A stretch of 64,000 nt of DNA from Modestobacter lapidis. GTDB taxonomy: Bacteria > Actinomycetota > Actinomycetes > Mycobacteriales > Geodermatophilaceae. The notes under the pieces were generated by a model. It was not told the origin of the DNA and ran no database searches. It saw nothing but the letters and a program-made list of their open reading frames with translations. Where the stretch lies: assembly GCA_019779905.1 (NCBI GenBank), contig JABAKE010000011.1, forward strand, positions 62,001 to 126,000. The letters run 5' to 3'. Made by a program: the position numbers and the translations under genes. This document shows, one piece after another, positions 37,480-45,631 of this stretch; position 1 is the first letter of the stretch; every line of letters begins with the position of its first letter.

Positions 37480-38429
37480 TCGACCCGTCCCTGGCCTCGT
37501 TGTCGGACACCCTGTTCTCCATCACCGTCGCGCTGTACTCGCTGGCCGTGGTGGCCTTCTGCGCCGAGCTCGCCTTCGGGGCCCGCCGGTCGGCCGCCTC
37601 GCGCGAGCTGGTGGGCGCCGGTGCCGCGGTGCCCCCGGTCGCGGTTCCCCCGGCCGAGACGCCGCGCGCCCGCCGGGTGGGGCTGGCCGCGATGGGCCTG
37701 ACCGCGGTGGGCGCGCTCACCCACGCCGCGGTCCTGGTGACCCGGGGGATGGCCACCGACCGGCTGCCCTGGGGCAACATGTACGAGTTCGCCACCGCGA
37801 CCGTGCTCGTGGCCGTCGTCGCCTTCACGGTGCTCGCCGTACGCGCGCCGGTGCTGCGGCACATCGGGGTTTTCGTGCTCGGTCCGGTGGTGCTGTCGAT
37901 GGTGGCCATCGGGCTGTTCCTCTACGCCGAGGCCGGGCCGCTGGTCGCCGCGCTGCGCTCGAGCTGGCTGGCCGTGCACGTGAGCACGGCGATCCTGGGC
38001 TTCGGCATCTTCTTCGTCAGCGGGCTGGCCAGCATCCTGTACCTGGTGAGGTCCCGGTTCGAGGAGAAGCCGGCCGGCGAGATCCCGCCGAACTCGATGC
38101 TGGCCCGGCTGCCCAGCGCCGCCGCGCTCGACCGCACCGCCCACCGCACGGTCGTCTTCGGCTTTCCGATCTGGACGTTCGCGGTGATCGCCGGGGCGAT
38201 CTGGGCGGAGAGCGCCTGGGGCCGTTTCTGGGGCTGGGACCCGAAGGAGACGTGGGCGTTCATCGCCTGGGTCGTCTACGCGGCCTACCTGCACGCCCGC
38301 ACCACCTCCGGGTGGCGGGGCCGCCCGTCGGCCTGGGTCAACGTGGTGGGCCTGGCCGTCATGGTGTTCAACCTGCTCTACGTGAACATGGTGTCCACCG
38401 GGCTGCACAGCTACGGCGGCGTCAGCTGA
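37476..38429 (+). CDS. ccsA: Cytochrome c biogenesis protein CcsA/CcsB
   Basis: 317 residues, about eight membrane helices. The haem-handling WWD-type motif WGRFWGWDPKETWAFIAW (about residues 248-265) is intact, as is LPWGNMYEFA and the His residues in VHVSTAILGFG and AYLHARTTSG. It moves haem outward and joins it to apocytochrome c with ResB. GTG 37476 overlaps the resB stop. Last gene of the cytochrome c block (Rv0529). Confidence 0.95.
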   Translation: MIDPSLASLSDTLFSITVALYSLAVVAFCAELAFGARRSAASRELVGAGAAVPPVAVPPAETPRARRVGLAAMGLTAVGALTHAAVLVTRGMATDRLPWGNMYEFATATVLVAVVAFTVLAVRAPVLRHIGVFVLGPVVLSMVAIGLFLYAEAGPLVAALRSSWLAVHVSTAILGFGIFFVSGLASILYLVRSRFEEKPAGEIPPNSMLARLPSAAALDRTAHRTVVFGFPIWTFAVIAGAIWAESAWGRFWGWDPKETWAFIAWVVYAAYLHARTTSGWRGRPSAWVNVVGLAVMVFNLLYVNMVSTGLHSYGGVS

Positions 38430-38459
38430 CCCGACCCACCGGCGCGCGGTTCCGGATCT

Positions 38460-38476
38460 GGTGACGCAGCGTCACC
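38460..38476. promoter_or_regulatory. Operator-like inverted repeat
   Basis: GGTGACGC-A-GCGTCACC, perfect 8+1+8. A one-base centre rules out a stable RNA loop, so protein binding is more likely. It lies between ccsA and the next small gene. Compared with Crp-type sites (GTGA-N6-TCAC) the spacing is one base longer. Confidence 0.4.
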
Positions 38477-38549
38477 TCATCGGCTGGTCCTGCCGCGCCG
38501 CTCCGTAGGGTAAGTGTTCGTGAGCGGCGGACATGTCATCCTGTGCGGC

Positions 38550-38864
38550 ATGAATGATGGCGGTGGGATCACCGTGGGTAGGCACACCGCCGGCGATGGG
38601 GCCGGGATGCACCCGCTCGTCGCTGCCGCGCTCGAGGCGCGGCAGCGCCCGCGGACCGGCGCGCACCGGCCGGCGGCCGCCGGGGCGACGCCCGAGGGCG
38701 AGGGCGACCTGGGCTGGCCGGGGTCACCCGGCGACGGCGACGGCCTCGGCTGGCCGGGAGATGCGGACGCGCAGGCCGCCGACGTCCCGGCGCCGAAGCG
38801 GTCGGCCTGGCGCCGGTTGTTCGGTGGCGCGGAGCGGGCGCGGCAGGACACCAGCGCGGCCTGA
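38550..38864 (+). CDS. Small hypothetical protein
   Basis: 104 residues from ATG 38550 (GTG 38514 is an alternative; no convincing ribosome site for either). It has MHPLVAAALEARQRPRTG near residue 20, a Gly/Asp/Pro-rich middle with GDLGWPGSPGDGDGLGWPGD (a duplicated LGWPG), and a basic end RSAWRRLFGGAERAR. No family recognised. Codon usage looks coding. It may depend on the operator-like repeat upstream. Confidence 0.5.
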   Translation: MNDGGGITVGRHTAGDGAGMHPLVAAALEARQRPRTGAHRPAAAGATPEGEGDLGWPGSPGDGDGLGWPGDADAQAADVPAPKRSAWRRLFGGAERARQDTSAA

Positions 38865-38891
38865 ACCCCCAGGGATCGGGAGAGCCGCGCA

Positions 38892-38918
38892 CCGGGACGG
38901 CCGTAGCCCCGTCCCCGG
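38892..38918 (+). terminator. Terminator hairpin
   Basis: GGGACGG (38894-38900) pairs with CCGTCCC (38909-38915) around an 8-nt loop, extended by CC/CGG with a bulge. It lies 28 nt after the small hypothetical gene and faces the opposite-strand gene ending at 38971. Confidence 0.6.
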
Positions 38919-38970
38919 GAGGCCTGAGAACGCGGCGCAGCCGTTCCGCCGCCGCACCGGAGGTGGCAGG

Positions 38971-39192
38971 CTAGCTAGGGGCGCCGTCGTCCCGGCGGGC
39001 CCGCCGTTCCAGCTCCCGCAGGAACTCGGGGTCGTCGTCGGGCGCCACCGGCCGGGTGGGTCGCGCGGCCCGGGGCGGCCGGGACGGACGCGCCGGCCGG
39101 GACGGCGCCCCGGTACCACCCTGCGCCGCACCAGCGCGCACCACCAGCACGACCACGGCCACCGCGATCACCAACATCACCAGGAAGACCAC
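38971..39192 (-). CDS. Small single-pass membrane protein
   Basis: 73 residues: one N-terminal membrane helix (about 2-20), an Arg/Pro-rich linker (PSRPARPSRPPRAARPTRP) and an acidic-basic end DDDPEFLRELERRARR. The end resembles the FLRxLE segment of small actinobacterial membrane proteins next to cytochrome c genes. GTG start with GAGGGGGG upstream. Function unknown. Confidence 0.6.
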   Translation of the reverse strand: MVFLVMLVIAVAVVVLVVRAGAAQGGTGAPSRPARPSRPPRAARPTRPVAPDDDPEFLRELERRARRDDGAPS

Positions 39193-39311
39193 CCGGTCAC
39201 CCCCCTCGTCCGGTCCAATGTACGTCCGCGGCGATACTCGGCGGCGGTGATCCGGTTCCGAGGGGGCCGGGTGCGGGGGAGGGCAGCGAGCGGAGGAACG
39301 TCATCGACGCG

Positions 39312-39740
39312 GTGGACGACCAGTTGATCAGCCTGCTGCGGGCCAACGGCCGGGCCAGCTACGCCGAGCTCGCCCGGCAGGTGGGCCTCTCCGCGCCGTC
39401 GGTCCACGAGCGGGTGGGCAAGCTGGAGGCCTCCGGGGTGATCACCGGCTACCGGGCGGTCGTGGACCCGGCGGCGGTCGGCGTGGGCGTCACCGCGCTG
39501 GTCGGGGTGATCGAGAGCGACTCCGTCGACGACACCGGCCTCGAGGAGGCGATGGCCCGGCTGCCCTCGGTCGAGGACTGCTGGCGGGTCGCCGGCAGCG
39601 AGGGCTACGTGCTCAAGGTCAGGGTGTCCGACATCGCGGCACTCGAGGACACCATCAGCGCGTTGAACCGGATCAGAGGCGTCGCCCGCACCCGGACGAC
39701 CGTCGTGCTGTCGACCAAGTGGGAGGGCCGTCATGGCTGA
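39312..39740 (+). CDS. Lrp/AsnC family transcriptional regulator
   Basis: 142 residues. The N-terminal HTH is LISLLRANGRASYAELARQVGLSAPSVHERVGKLEASGVITGY; the C-terminal RAM domain has VEDCWRVAGSEGYVLKVRVSDIAALEDTI. Lrp proteins sense amino acids as octamers. The annotated GTG 39312 leaves the domain slightly short and 14 nt from GGAGGA (39292-39297); an ATC at 39303 in the same frame sits at ideal distance. It overlaps the DUF4229 gene by 8 nt. Confidence 0.88.
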   Translation: MDDQLISLLRANGRASYAELARQVGLSAPSVHERVGKLEASGVITGYRAVVDPAAVGVGVTALVGVIESDSVDDTGLEEAMARLPSVEDCWRVAGSEGYVLKVRVSDIAALEDTISALNRIRGVARTRTTVVLSTKWEGRHG

Positions 39741-40053
39741 CCAGTCCGTACCTGCCCCGACCGGGGCGCAGGCCGCACCCGGCGCCCCCGCGCCGAAGGT
39801 GCTGCCCTGGCTGCTGGCCTACACGCTGGGCCGGCTGGCCATCGTCGCGGTGCTGGTGGCCGTGATCTGGTTCGCCGGCCTCCCGGGCCTCCCCGGCCTG
39901 CTCTTCGGGGTGCTGCTGGCCATGCCGGTGGCGTACTTCGCGCTGCGCCCGGTACGCGAGCGGCTGACCGCCGCGATCGTCGCGCGGGCCGAGGCGAAGG
40001 AGGCGCTGCGCGCCCGGCTGCGCGGCAGCGACACCGACGACGCCGCGAGCTGA
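39733..40053 (+). CDS. DUF4229 membrane protein
   Basis: 106 residues. Two membrane helices (about 35-50 and 55-72) follow a Pro/Ala leader; after LRPVRERLTAAIVARAEAKEALRARLRG the end is charged. These features fit DUF4229, found near menA in many actinobacteria. No known function; a link to menaquinone enzymes is suggested only by position. ATG start overlaps the Lrp gene. Confidence 0.75.
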   Translation: MADQSVPAPTGAQAAPGAPAPKVLPWLLAYTLGRLAIVAVLVAVIWFAGLPGLPGLLFGVLLAMPVAYFALRPVRERLTAAIVARAEAKEALRARLRGSDTDDAAS

Positions 40054-40119
40054 GCTGTTCCCCGTCGCGGTGGGGGAGCGGGATGGCGGGGTGCGCCTCG
40101 CCGGCCAGCCGGCGATCGG

Positions 40120-40752
40120 TCAGTCGTTGGCCAGTGCCACCCGCACGCCCAGACCGATGAGCACCGCGCCGGTGACCCGCTCGACGGCGGTGCGCACCCG
40201 CTCCCGGGACAGCGCCCGGCCCAACGAGCCCACCGCGAGCGAGAACAGCCGCCACCAGAGGACCGCCAGGCCGAGGAACGCGGCCGCCAGGACGCCGGTA
40301 GTGGATGCCGGCTCCCCCGGGGACACGAACTGCGGGATGAGCGTCAGGAAGATCAACGCGATCTTGGGGTTGAGCAGATTGCTCACCAGGCCCTGGCGGA
40401 AGGCAGCGCGCCGCCGCACCACGGGCGCCGGCGCCGGGGCGGTGACCGCGGCGGCTGCCTCCGGCTGCTGCCTCGAGTGCCACAACGTCATCACGCCCAG
40501 ATAGACCAGGTACGCAGTCCCGACGAACTTAAGAACCATGAAGGCCGTCGCCGATGCGGCGAGGATCGCCGCCAGGCCGATCGCGGACGCCGCGGCGTAG
40601 ACCGCGATGCCCGCGCAGCACCCCAGCCCGGTCCACCACGCCACCCGGGCGCCGCCCCGCACCCCGTTGCGCAGGACGAGGGCCATGTCCGGGCCCGGGG
40701 CAAGGGTGAGGACCACCACCACAGCGAGGAAGGGCAGGAACTGGGCGGGCAC
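40120..40752 (-). CDS. LysE/RhtB family exporter
   Basis: 210 residues, about six helices. FLAVVVVLTLAPGPDMALVLRNGVRGG carries the family signature (APGPD), and FRQGLVSNLLNPKIALIFLTLIPQFVSP the second (LNPKxxLFF). It exports amino acids or related metabolites; specificity unknown. The Lrp regulator nearby is convergent rather than divergent, so a direct regulator-target pair is less likely. GTG start. Confidence 0.88.
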   Translation of the reverse strand: MPAQFLPFLAVVVVLTLAPGPDMALVLRNGVRGGARVAWWTGLGCCAGIAVYAAASAIGLAAILAASATAFMVLKFVGTAYLVYLGVMTLWHSRQQPEAAAAVTAPAPAPVVRRRAAFRQGLVSNLLNPKIALIFLTLIPQFVSPGEPASTTGVLAAAFLGLAVLWWRLFSLAVGSLGRALSRERVRTAVERVTGAVLIGLGVRVALAND

Positions 40753-40870
40753 CCGGTCACTGTAGGCAGCGGCTCGGCCCTCCGGAGCGGTACTGCCGCC
40801 CGTGGGCAGGGTGTGCGCACGGCCCGCACGCTGCCGGCGGTCACCGCACCCCGACGGTGCGGGCTGTTCC

Positions 40871-41740
40871 TCAGCTCAGGGCCAGGCCGGCCCCGAACAG
40901 CACTCCGGTGACCAGGGTCAGCTGGCCGGTGGCCTTCAGCGCGCCGATCAGCACCGGGCCCGTCCCGCCGCGCAGCACCACCCGCACCGGCGGCACGGCC
41001 AGGGGCAGCGCCAGCAGGCCGAGCAGCGCCCAGGGGCGGGCCGCGCCGATCAGGGCGACGAGCACGAAGGCGGCGACCGCCAGCGCGGTGAAGAGCACCC
41101 GGGTCGGCTGCTCACCCATCAGCACGGCCAGGGTCCGCTTGCCGACGGCGGCGTCCCCGTGCACGTCGCGCAGGTTGTTCACCACCAGCAGCGCCACGAT
41201 CAGCAATCCGATCGGCACCGCGGCGGCGACGGCCAGCCCGTCGAGGCTGCGGGTCTGGGCGAACGTCGTCCCGACCACCGCCACCGGGCCGAAGAAGACG
41301 AAGACGAAGACCTCGCCCAGCGCCCGGTAGCCGTACGGGACCGGCCCACCGGTGTAGGTCCAGGCGGCCAGGATGCAGACCGCGCCGACCGCCACCAGCC
41401 ACCAGCTGGACAGCGCAGCCAGGCCCAGCCCGGCGAGCGCCGCGACGGCGAAGGCCAGCACCGCGGCGACGAGCACCTGGCGGGGCGAGGCCACGCCGGA
41501 GCCGACCAGCCGCATGGGCCCCACGCGGTCGGCGTCGGTGCCGCGGCGGCCGTCGGAGTAGTCGTTGGCGTAGTTGACCGCGACCTGCAACGCGAGCGCG
41601 ACGACCAGCGCCAGGACGGCGGGGCCGAGGCGGAAGCCGTCCAGCGCGGCGGCGGCGCCGGTGCCGACGAAGACCGGCGCGACGGCGGCGGGCAGGGTCC
41701 GGGGGCGGGCGCCCTCCAGCCACTGGGCGGCGGTGGCCAC
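40871..41740 (-). CDS. menA: 1,4-dihydroxy-2-naphthoate polyprenyltransferase
   Basis: 289 residues, UbiA superfamily, about eight helices. It prenylates DHNA to demethylmenaquinone. The first Asp motif is NYANDYSDGRRGTDADRVGP; the second is NNLRDVHGDAAVGKRTLAV. ARPRTLPAAVAPVFVGTG is the MenA N-terminal signature. GTG 41740 overlaps the menE stop by one base, so menE and menA are coupled. Confidence 0.95.
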   Translation of the reverse strand: MATAAQWLEGARPRTLPAAVAPVFVGTGAAAALDGFRLGPAVLALVVALALQVAVNYANDYSDGRRGTDADRVGPMRLVGSGVASPRQVLVAAVLAFAVAALAGLGLAALSSWWLVAVGAVCILAAWTYTGGPVPYGYRALGEVFVFVFFGPVAVVGTTFAQTRSLDGLAVAAAVPIGLLIVALLVVNNLRDVHGDAAVGKRTLAVLMGEQPTRVLFTALAVAAFVLVALIGAARPWALLGLLALPLAVPPVRVVLRGGTGPVLIGALKATGQLTLVTGVLFGAGLALS

Positions 41741-42906
41741 TACTGGTCTCCTTCGGTCAACCACGCGATGACGGCGCGGCGGTCGGGCTTGCCGGTGTGC
41801 AGGGTCGGCACGGCGCCGACCGTGTGCAGCTCGCGGGGGGCGGCGGCCGGGCCGAGCCGCCCGGCGACCCAGCGGCGCAGCTCGTCGAGGGTGGGCGCCG
41901 CGCCGGCGGCGGGGACGACGGCGGCGACCACCCGCTGCCCCCACTCCGGGTCCGGGCGGCCGGTGACGACGGCGTCGGCGACCGCGGGGTGCTCGCGCAG
42001 CGCGGCCTCGACCGCCTGCGGGACGACGTTGACCCCGCCGCTGATCAGCACGTCGTCCAGCCGGCCGGACACGGTGAGCCGGCCGTCGTCGTCCAGGCTG
42101 CCCGCGTCCCGGGTGCGGAACCAGCCGTCGGCGAACGCCGCGGCGGTGCCGGCCGGATCGAGGCGGTACCCGAGCGCCAGCACCGGCCCGGCCAGCCGCA
42201 CGCCGGCCTCGTCCACCCGGACGCCGACCCCGTCGAGCGGGACGCCGTCGTACACGCACCCGCCGGCGGTCTCGCTCATCCCGTAGGTGGTGCGCACCGC
42301 GACCCCGGCGTCCCGGGCCCGCTGAAGGAGGGCGGTGTCGGTGGCCGCGCCGCCGACCAACACCCCGTCGAACGCGGCCAGCGCCTCGGGCTCCGCGGCG
42401 AGGAAGCGGCGCAGCTGGGTGGGCACCAGCGAGGTGTAGCGCCGGTCGCCGGCCGGCAGGCGGGCCAGCGCACCGGCCAGCGGCTCGCCGTGGCCGAGCA
42501 CCGCCGGGGTGCGGCCGGTCAGCGCGCTGCGGCACAGCACCTGCAGCCCGCCGACGGCCGAGGTGGGCAGGGCGAGCAGCCAGCTGCCCGGACCGCCCAG
42601 CCGGGTCAGGGTCGCCGTGGCCGAGGCGCGCAGCGCTGCGGCGGACAGCAGCACGCCCTTTCCCCCACCTGCTGGCCCGGCGCCGGTCGAGCCGGAGGTG
42701 ACCACGACCAGGTCGGCGCCCGGCTCCAGCGGTTCCCCGGGCCGCAGCACCGCCCGTGCGGCGGCGGCCGGGCCGGCGCCGGCGGGCAGCACCGCCAGCG
42801 GGGCGTCGCCGTCCAGGCAGGACCGCAGCGCGGGCCAGACGGTGTCGAGCACCGCGGCGGCGTCGTCCGGGCCGGGAGCCGGCACGAGCTCCATCTGCCT
42901 GGCCAC
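41740..42906 (-). CDS. menE: o-Succinylbenzoate-CoA ligase
   Basis: 388 residues, the short actinobacterial MenE. It activates OSB to OSB-CoA via OSB-AMP. ADLVVVTSGSTGAGPAGGGKGVLLS is the P-loop; TTYGMSETAGGCVYDGVPL, DDGRLTVSGRLDDVLISGGVNVVPQ and TLHTGKPDRRAV (catalytic Lys) complete the ANL core. Start is GTG 42906; ATG 42894 is possible. Upstream menC is divergent, so menE-menA form one unit and menC-menD the other. Confidence 0.94.
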   Translation of the reverse strand: MARQMELVPAPGPDDAAAVLDTVWPALRSCLDGDAPLAVLPAGAGPAAAARAVLRPGEPLEPGADLVVVTSGSTGAGPAGGGKGVLLSAAALRASATATLTRLGGPGSWLLALPTSAVGGLQVLCRSALTGRTPAVLGHGEPLAGALARLPAGDRRYTSLVPTQLRRFLAAEPEALAAFDGVLVGGAATDTALLQRARDAGVAVRTTYGMSETAGGCVYDGVPLDGVGVRVDEAGVRLAGPVLALGYRLDPAGTAAAFADGWFRTRDAGSLDDDGRLTVSGRLDDVLISGGVNVVPQAVEAALREHPAVADAVVTGRPDPEWGQRVVAAVVPAAGAAPTLDELRRWVAGRLGPAAAPRELHTVGAVPTLHTGKPDRRAVIAWLTEGDQ

Positions 42907-42967
42907 GAGGAGCCAGGGTACGTCGCACCGTCGGCGGCCCCGATGGGCTCCGAACTACGCTGACCCC

Positions 42968-43942
42968 GTGATCGCCCCGGCAGCCGGCGGCGCGGAGCCG
43001 GCGCTGGTGGCGCACGTCTACCGCGTGCCGCTGCGCACCCGGTTCCGCGGCATCGACGTGCGCGACGGGGTGCTGGTGCACGGCCCGGCCGGCTGGGGTG
43101 AGTTCTCGCCGTTCTGGGACTACGACGTGGCCGAGAGTCGCCGCTGGTGGGGCGCCGCCGCCGAGGCCGCCGTCCTGGGCTGGCCGGCGCCGCTGCGCAC
43201 CAGCGTGCCGGTCAACGTCACCGTCCCGGCGGTCGGCCCGGAACGGGCGCACGCGATCGTGACCGCGTCGGGGTGCCGGACGGCGAAGGTCAAGGTCGCC
43301 GAGCCCGGGCAGTCGCCGGCCGAGGACCTCGCCCGGGTGGAGGCGGTGCGCGACGCGCTCGGCCCGGACGGCGCGATCCGGGTCGACGCCAACGCCGCCT
43401 GGGACGTCGACACCGCGGTGTCCCGGCTGCGCGAGCTCGACCGGGTGGGCCTGGAGTACGCCGAGCAGCCGTGCCCGACGCTGACCGACCTGGCCGCGCT
43501 GCGCCGCCGGGTCGACGTCCGGATCGCCGCCGACGAGGTGGTGCGCCGCTCGGCCGACCCGCGCCGCGTCGACCTGCGCGAGGCCGCCGACGTCGTGGTG
43601 CTGAAGGTGCAGCCGCTGGGCGGGGTGCGGGCGGCGCTGGAGGTGGCGGAGGCGCACGGGCTGCCGTGCGTGGTCTCCTCCGCCCTGGAGAGCTCGGTCG
43701 GGATCGCCGCGGGGGTCGCGCTCGCGGCCGCGCTGCCCGACCTGCCCTTCGCCTGCGGGCTGGCCACCATCGCGCTGTTCACCGACGACGTCAGCACCGA
43801 GCCGCTGCTGCCGGTCGGCGGCGCGCTGCCGGTCCGCCGTCCCGCGCCCGACCGGCTCGCCGAGGTCGCGGCCGACCCGGGCACCGACCGTCGCTGGCGC
43901 GAGCGGCTGGCCGCCGTCCGGTCGGCCGGGGGAGCGGCGTGA
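42968..43942 (+). CDS. menC: o-Succinylbenzoate synthase
   Basis: 324 residues, enolase superfamily. It dehydrates SHCHC to o-succinylbenzoate. TAKVKV provides the catalytic KxK lysine pair; metal ligands lie in RVDANAAW (Asp), YAEQPC (Glu) and AADEVV (Asp); VVLKVQPLGGV gives the second catalytic Lys. GTG 42968 fits the family N-terminus. The stop overlaps menD by GTGA. Confidence 0.95.
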   Translation: MIAPAAGGAEPALVAHVYRVPLRTRFRGIDVRDGVLVHGPAGWGEFSPFWDYDVAESRRWWGAAAEAAVLGWPAPLRTSVPVNVTVPAVGPERAHAIVTASGCRTAKVKVAEPGQSPAEDLARVEAVRDALGPDGAIRVDANAAWDVDTAVSRLRELDRVGLEYAEQPCPTLTDLAALRRRVDVRIAADEVVRRSADPRRVDLREAADVVVLKVQPLGGVRAALEVAEAHGLPCVVSSALESSVGIAAGVALAAALPDLPFACGLATIALFTDDVSTEPLLPVGGALPVRRPAPDRLAEVAADPGTDRRWRERLAAVRSAGGAA

Positions 43943-45621
43943 ACCCGTCCACCGCCTTCGCCCGGGTGCTGGTCGACGAGCTGGTCCGCGGCGGGGTCAC
44001 CGACGCGGTGCTCGCCCCGGGTTCCCGGTCCGCGCCGGTCGCGCTGGCCCTGGCCGCCGCCGAGACGGCCGGCCGGCTGCGGCTGCACGTGCGCATCGAC
44101 GAGCGCACCGCGGCGTTCCTCGCTCTCGGCCTGGCCAAGGCCGCGGGCCGGCCGGTCCCGGTGCTCACCACCTCGGGAACGGCGACGGCACACCTGCACG
44201 CCGCCGTCCTGGAGGCCTCGCACAGCGGCGTCCCGCTCCTCGCGCTGACCGCCGACCGGCCGCCCGAGCTGCGTGGCACCGGCGCCAACCAGACCGTCGA
44301 CCAGCCCGGTCTCTACGGCGGCGCGGCCCGCTGGGCCGTGGACGTGGGCGTGCCGGAGGCGGGCCGCGAGGAGCAGCAGAACAGGTACTGGCGCTCGCTC
44401 GTCGCCCGCGCGCTGCTCGTCGCCCGCGGTGACCTGTCGGCCGACCCGGGGCCGGTACACCTGAACATGGCGCTGCGCGAGCCGCTGATGCCCGGCGCGG
44501 AGCCGCCCGCCGCGCTCGAGGGCCCCTGGGCGGGCCGGGCCGACGGGGCGCCGTGGACGGCGGCGCGTCCGACGGCGGACGCCGCCCCCGCTCCGGCGCG
44601 ACGGCGGCCCCGGACACTGGTGGTGGCCGGTGACGGGCCGGCCGGGTGGGGCCGGGTCGCGGCGGACGACGCGGCCGGCGTCCTGCCGGTGGTCGCCGAG
44701 CCCAGCAGCGGGGCCTGGGGCCGCGATGCCGTGCGCGGCGGCGTGCTGCTGCTGGGCGCGCCGGAGTGGCTGGCCGAGCACCGCCCGGACCGGGTGGTCG
44801 TGGTGGGCCGCCCGACGCTGTCCCGCCCGGTCGCCGCGCTCCTCGCCGACCCCCGGGTCGAGGTGGAGACGGTCGCGGCCACCCCGCGGTGGTCCGACGC
44901 CGGCCGGTCCAGCGCCGCCGTCGGGCTCCGCGTCCCGACCGGGGACGGGGCCGGCGACAGCTCCTGGCTGGCCGGCTGGCGGTCCGCCGCCGCCCGGGTC
45001 GGCACGGCGGTCGACGCGGTGCTCGACGCCGAGCCGGCCCTGACCGCCGCGCGGCTGGCCCGCGACGTGGTGGCCGCGCTGCCGGCCGGCGCGCTGTTCG
45101 TGCTGGGGTCGTCGTCCCCGGTCCGGGACGTCGACCGGCTGGCCGTGCCCCGCGGGGACGTGACCGTGCTGGCCAACCGCGGCGTCGCCGGCATCGACGG
45201 CACCCTGTCCACCGCGATCGGCGCGGCCCTGGTGCACGGTGGGCCGGCGTTCGCGCTGATGGGCGACCTGACGTTCCTGCACGACCTGACCGGCCTGCTC
45301 ACCGGGGAGGGGGAGCCGGTGCCGGACCTGACCGTGGTCGTCCCGGACAACGACGGCGGCGGCATCTTCGCCCAGCTCGAGCCCGGGCAACCGCAGTACG
45401 AGGCGGGTTACCGGCGGGTGTTCGGCACCCCGCACGGCCGCGACCTGGTCGCGGTGGCCCGGGCCCTGGGCTGGGCGGCGGGCTCGGTCACCGATGCCGG
45501 ACAGCTGGGCGCCGCGCTCGCGGCCGGGGGGCCGCGGGTCGTCGTCGTCCGCACCGACCAGCGCGCCGAGGCCGCGCTGGCCACCCGACTGCGCGAGGTG
45601 GCCGCGGCCGCGCTGCGCTGA
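43939..45621 (+). CDS. menD: SEPHCHC synthase (MenD)
   Basis: 560 residues, ThDP enzyme adding 2-oxoglutarate-derived succinic semialdehyde to isochorismate. VLAPGSRSAPVALAL, HVRIDERTAAFLALGLAK (with the ThDP-activating Glu), TTSGTATAHLHAAVLEAS, ADRPPELRGTGANQTVDQ, GIDGTLSTAIGAAL and the ThDP/Mg site GDLTFLHDLTGL...DNDGGGIF are intact. Slightly longer than typical in the middle linker. Its stop lies 10 nt from the convergent GGDEF-EAL gene end. Confidence 0.95.
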   Translation: MNPSTAFARVLVDELVRGGVTDAVLAPGSRSAPVALALAAAETAGRLRLHVRIDERTAAFLALGLAKAAGRPVPVLTTSGTATAHLHAAVLEASHSGVPLLALTADRPPELRGTGANQTVDQPGLYGGAARWAVDVGVPEAGREEQQNRYWRSLVARALLVARGDLSADPGPVHLNMALREPLMPGAEPPAALEGPWAGRADGAPWTAARPTADAAPAPARRRPRTLVVAGDGPAGWGRVAADDAAGVLPVVAEPSSGAWGRDAVRGGVLLLGAPEWLAEHRPDRVVVVGRPTLSRPVAALLADPRVEVETVAATPRWSDAGRSSAAVGLRVPTGDGAGDSSWLAGWRSAAARVGTAVDAVLDAEPALTAARLARDVVAALPAGALFVLGSSSPVRDVDRLAVPRGDVTVLANRGVAGIDGTLSTAIGAALVHGGPAFALMGDLTFLHDLTGLLTGEGEPVPDLTVVVPDNDGGGIFAQLEPGQPQYEAGYRRVFGTPHGRDLVAVARALGWAAGSVTDAGQLGAALAAGGPRVVVVRTDQRAEAALATRLREVAAAALR

Positions 45622-45631
45622 AGCCGGGGGG

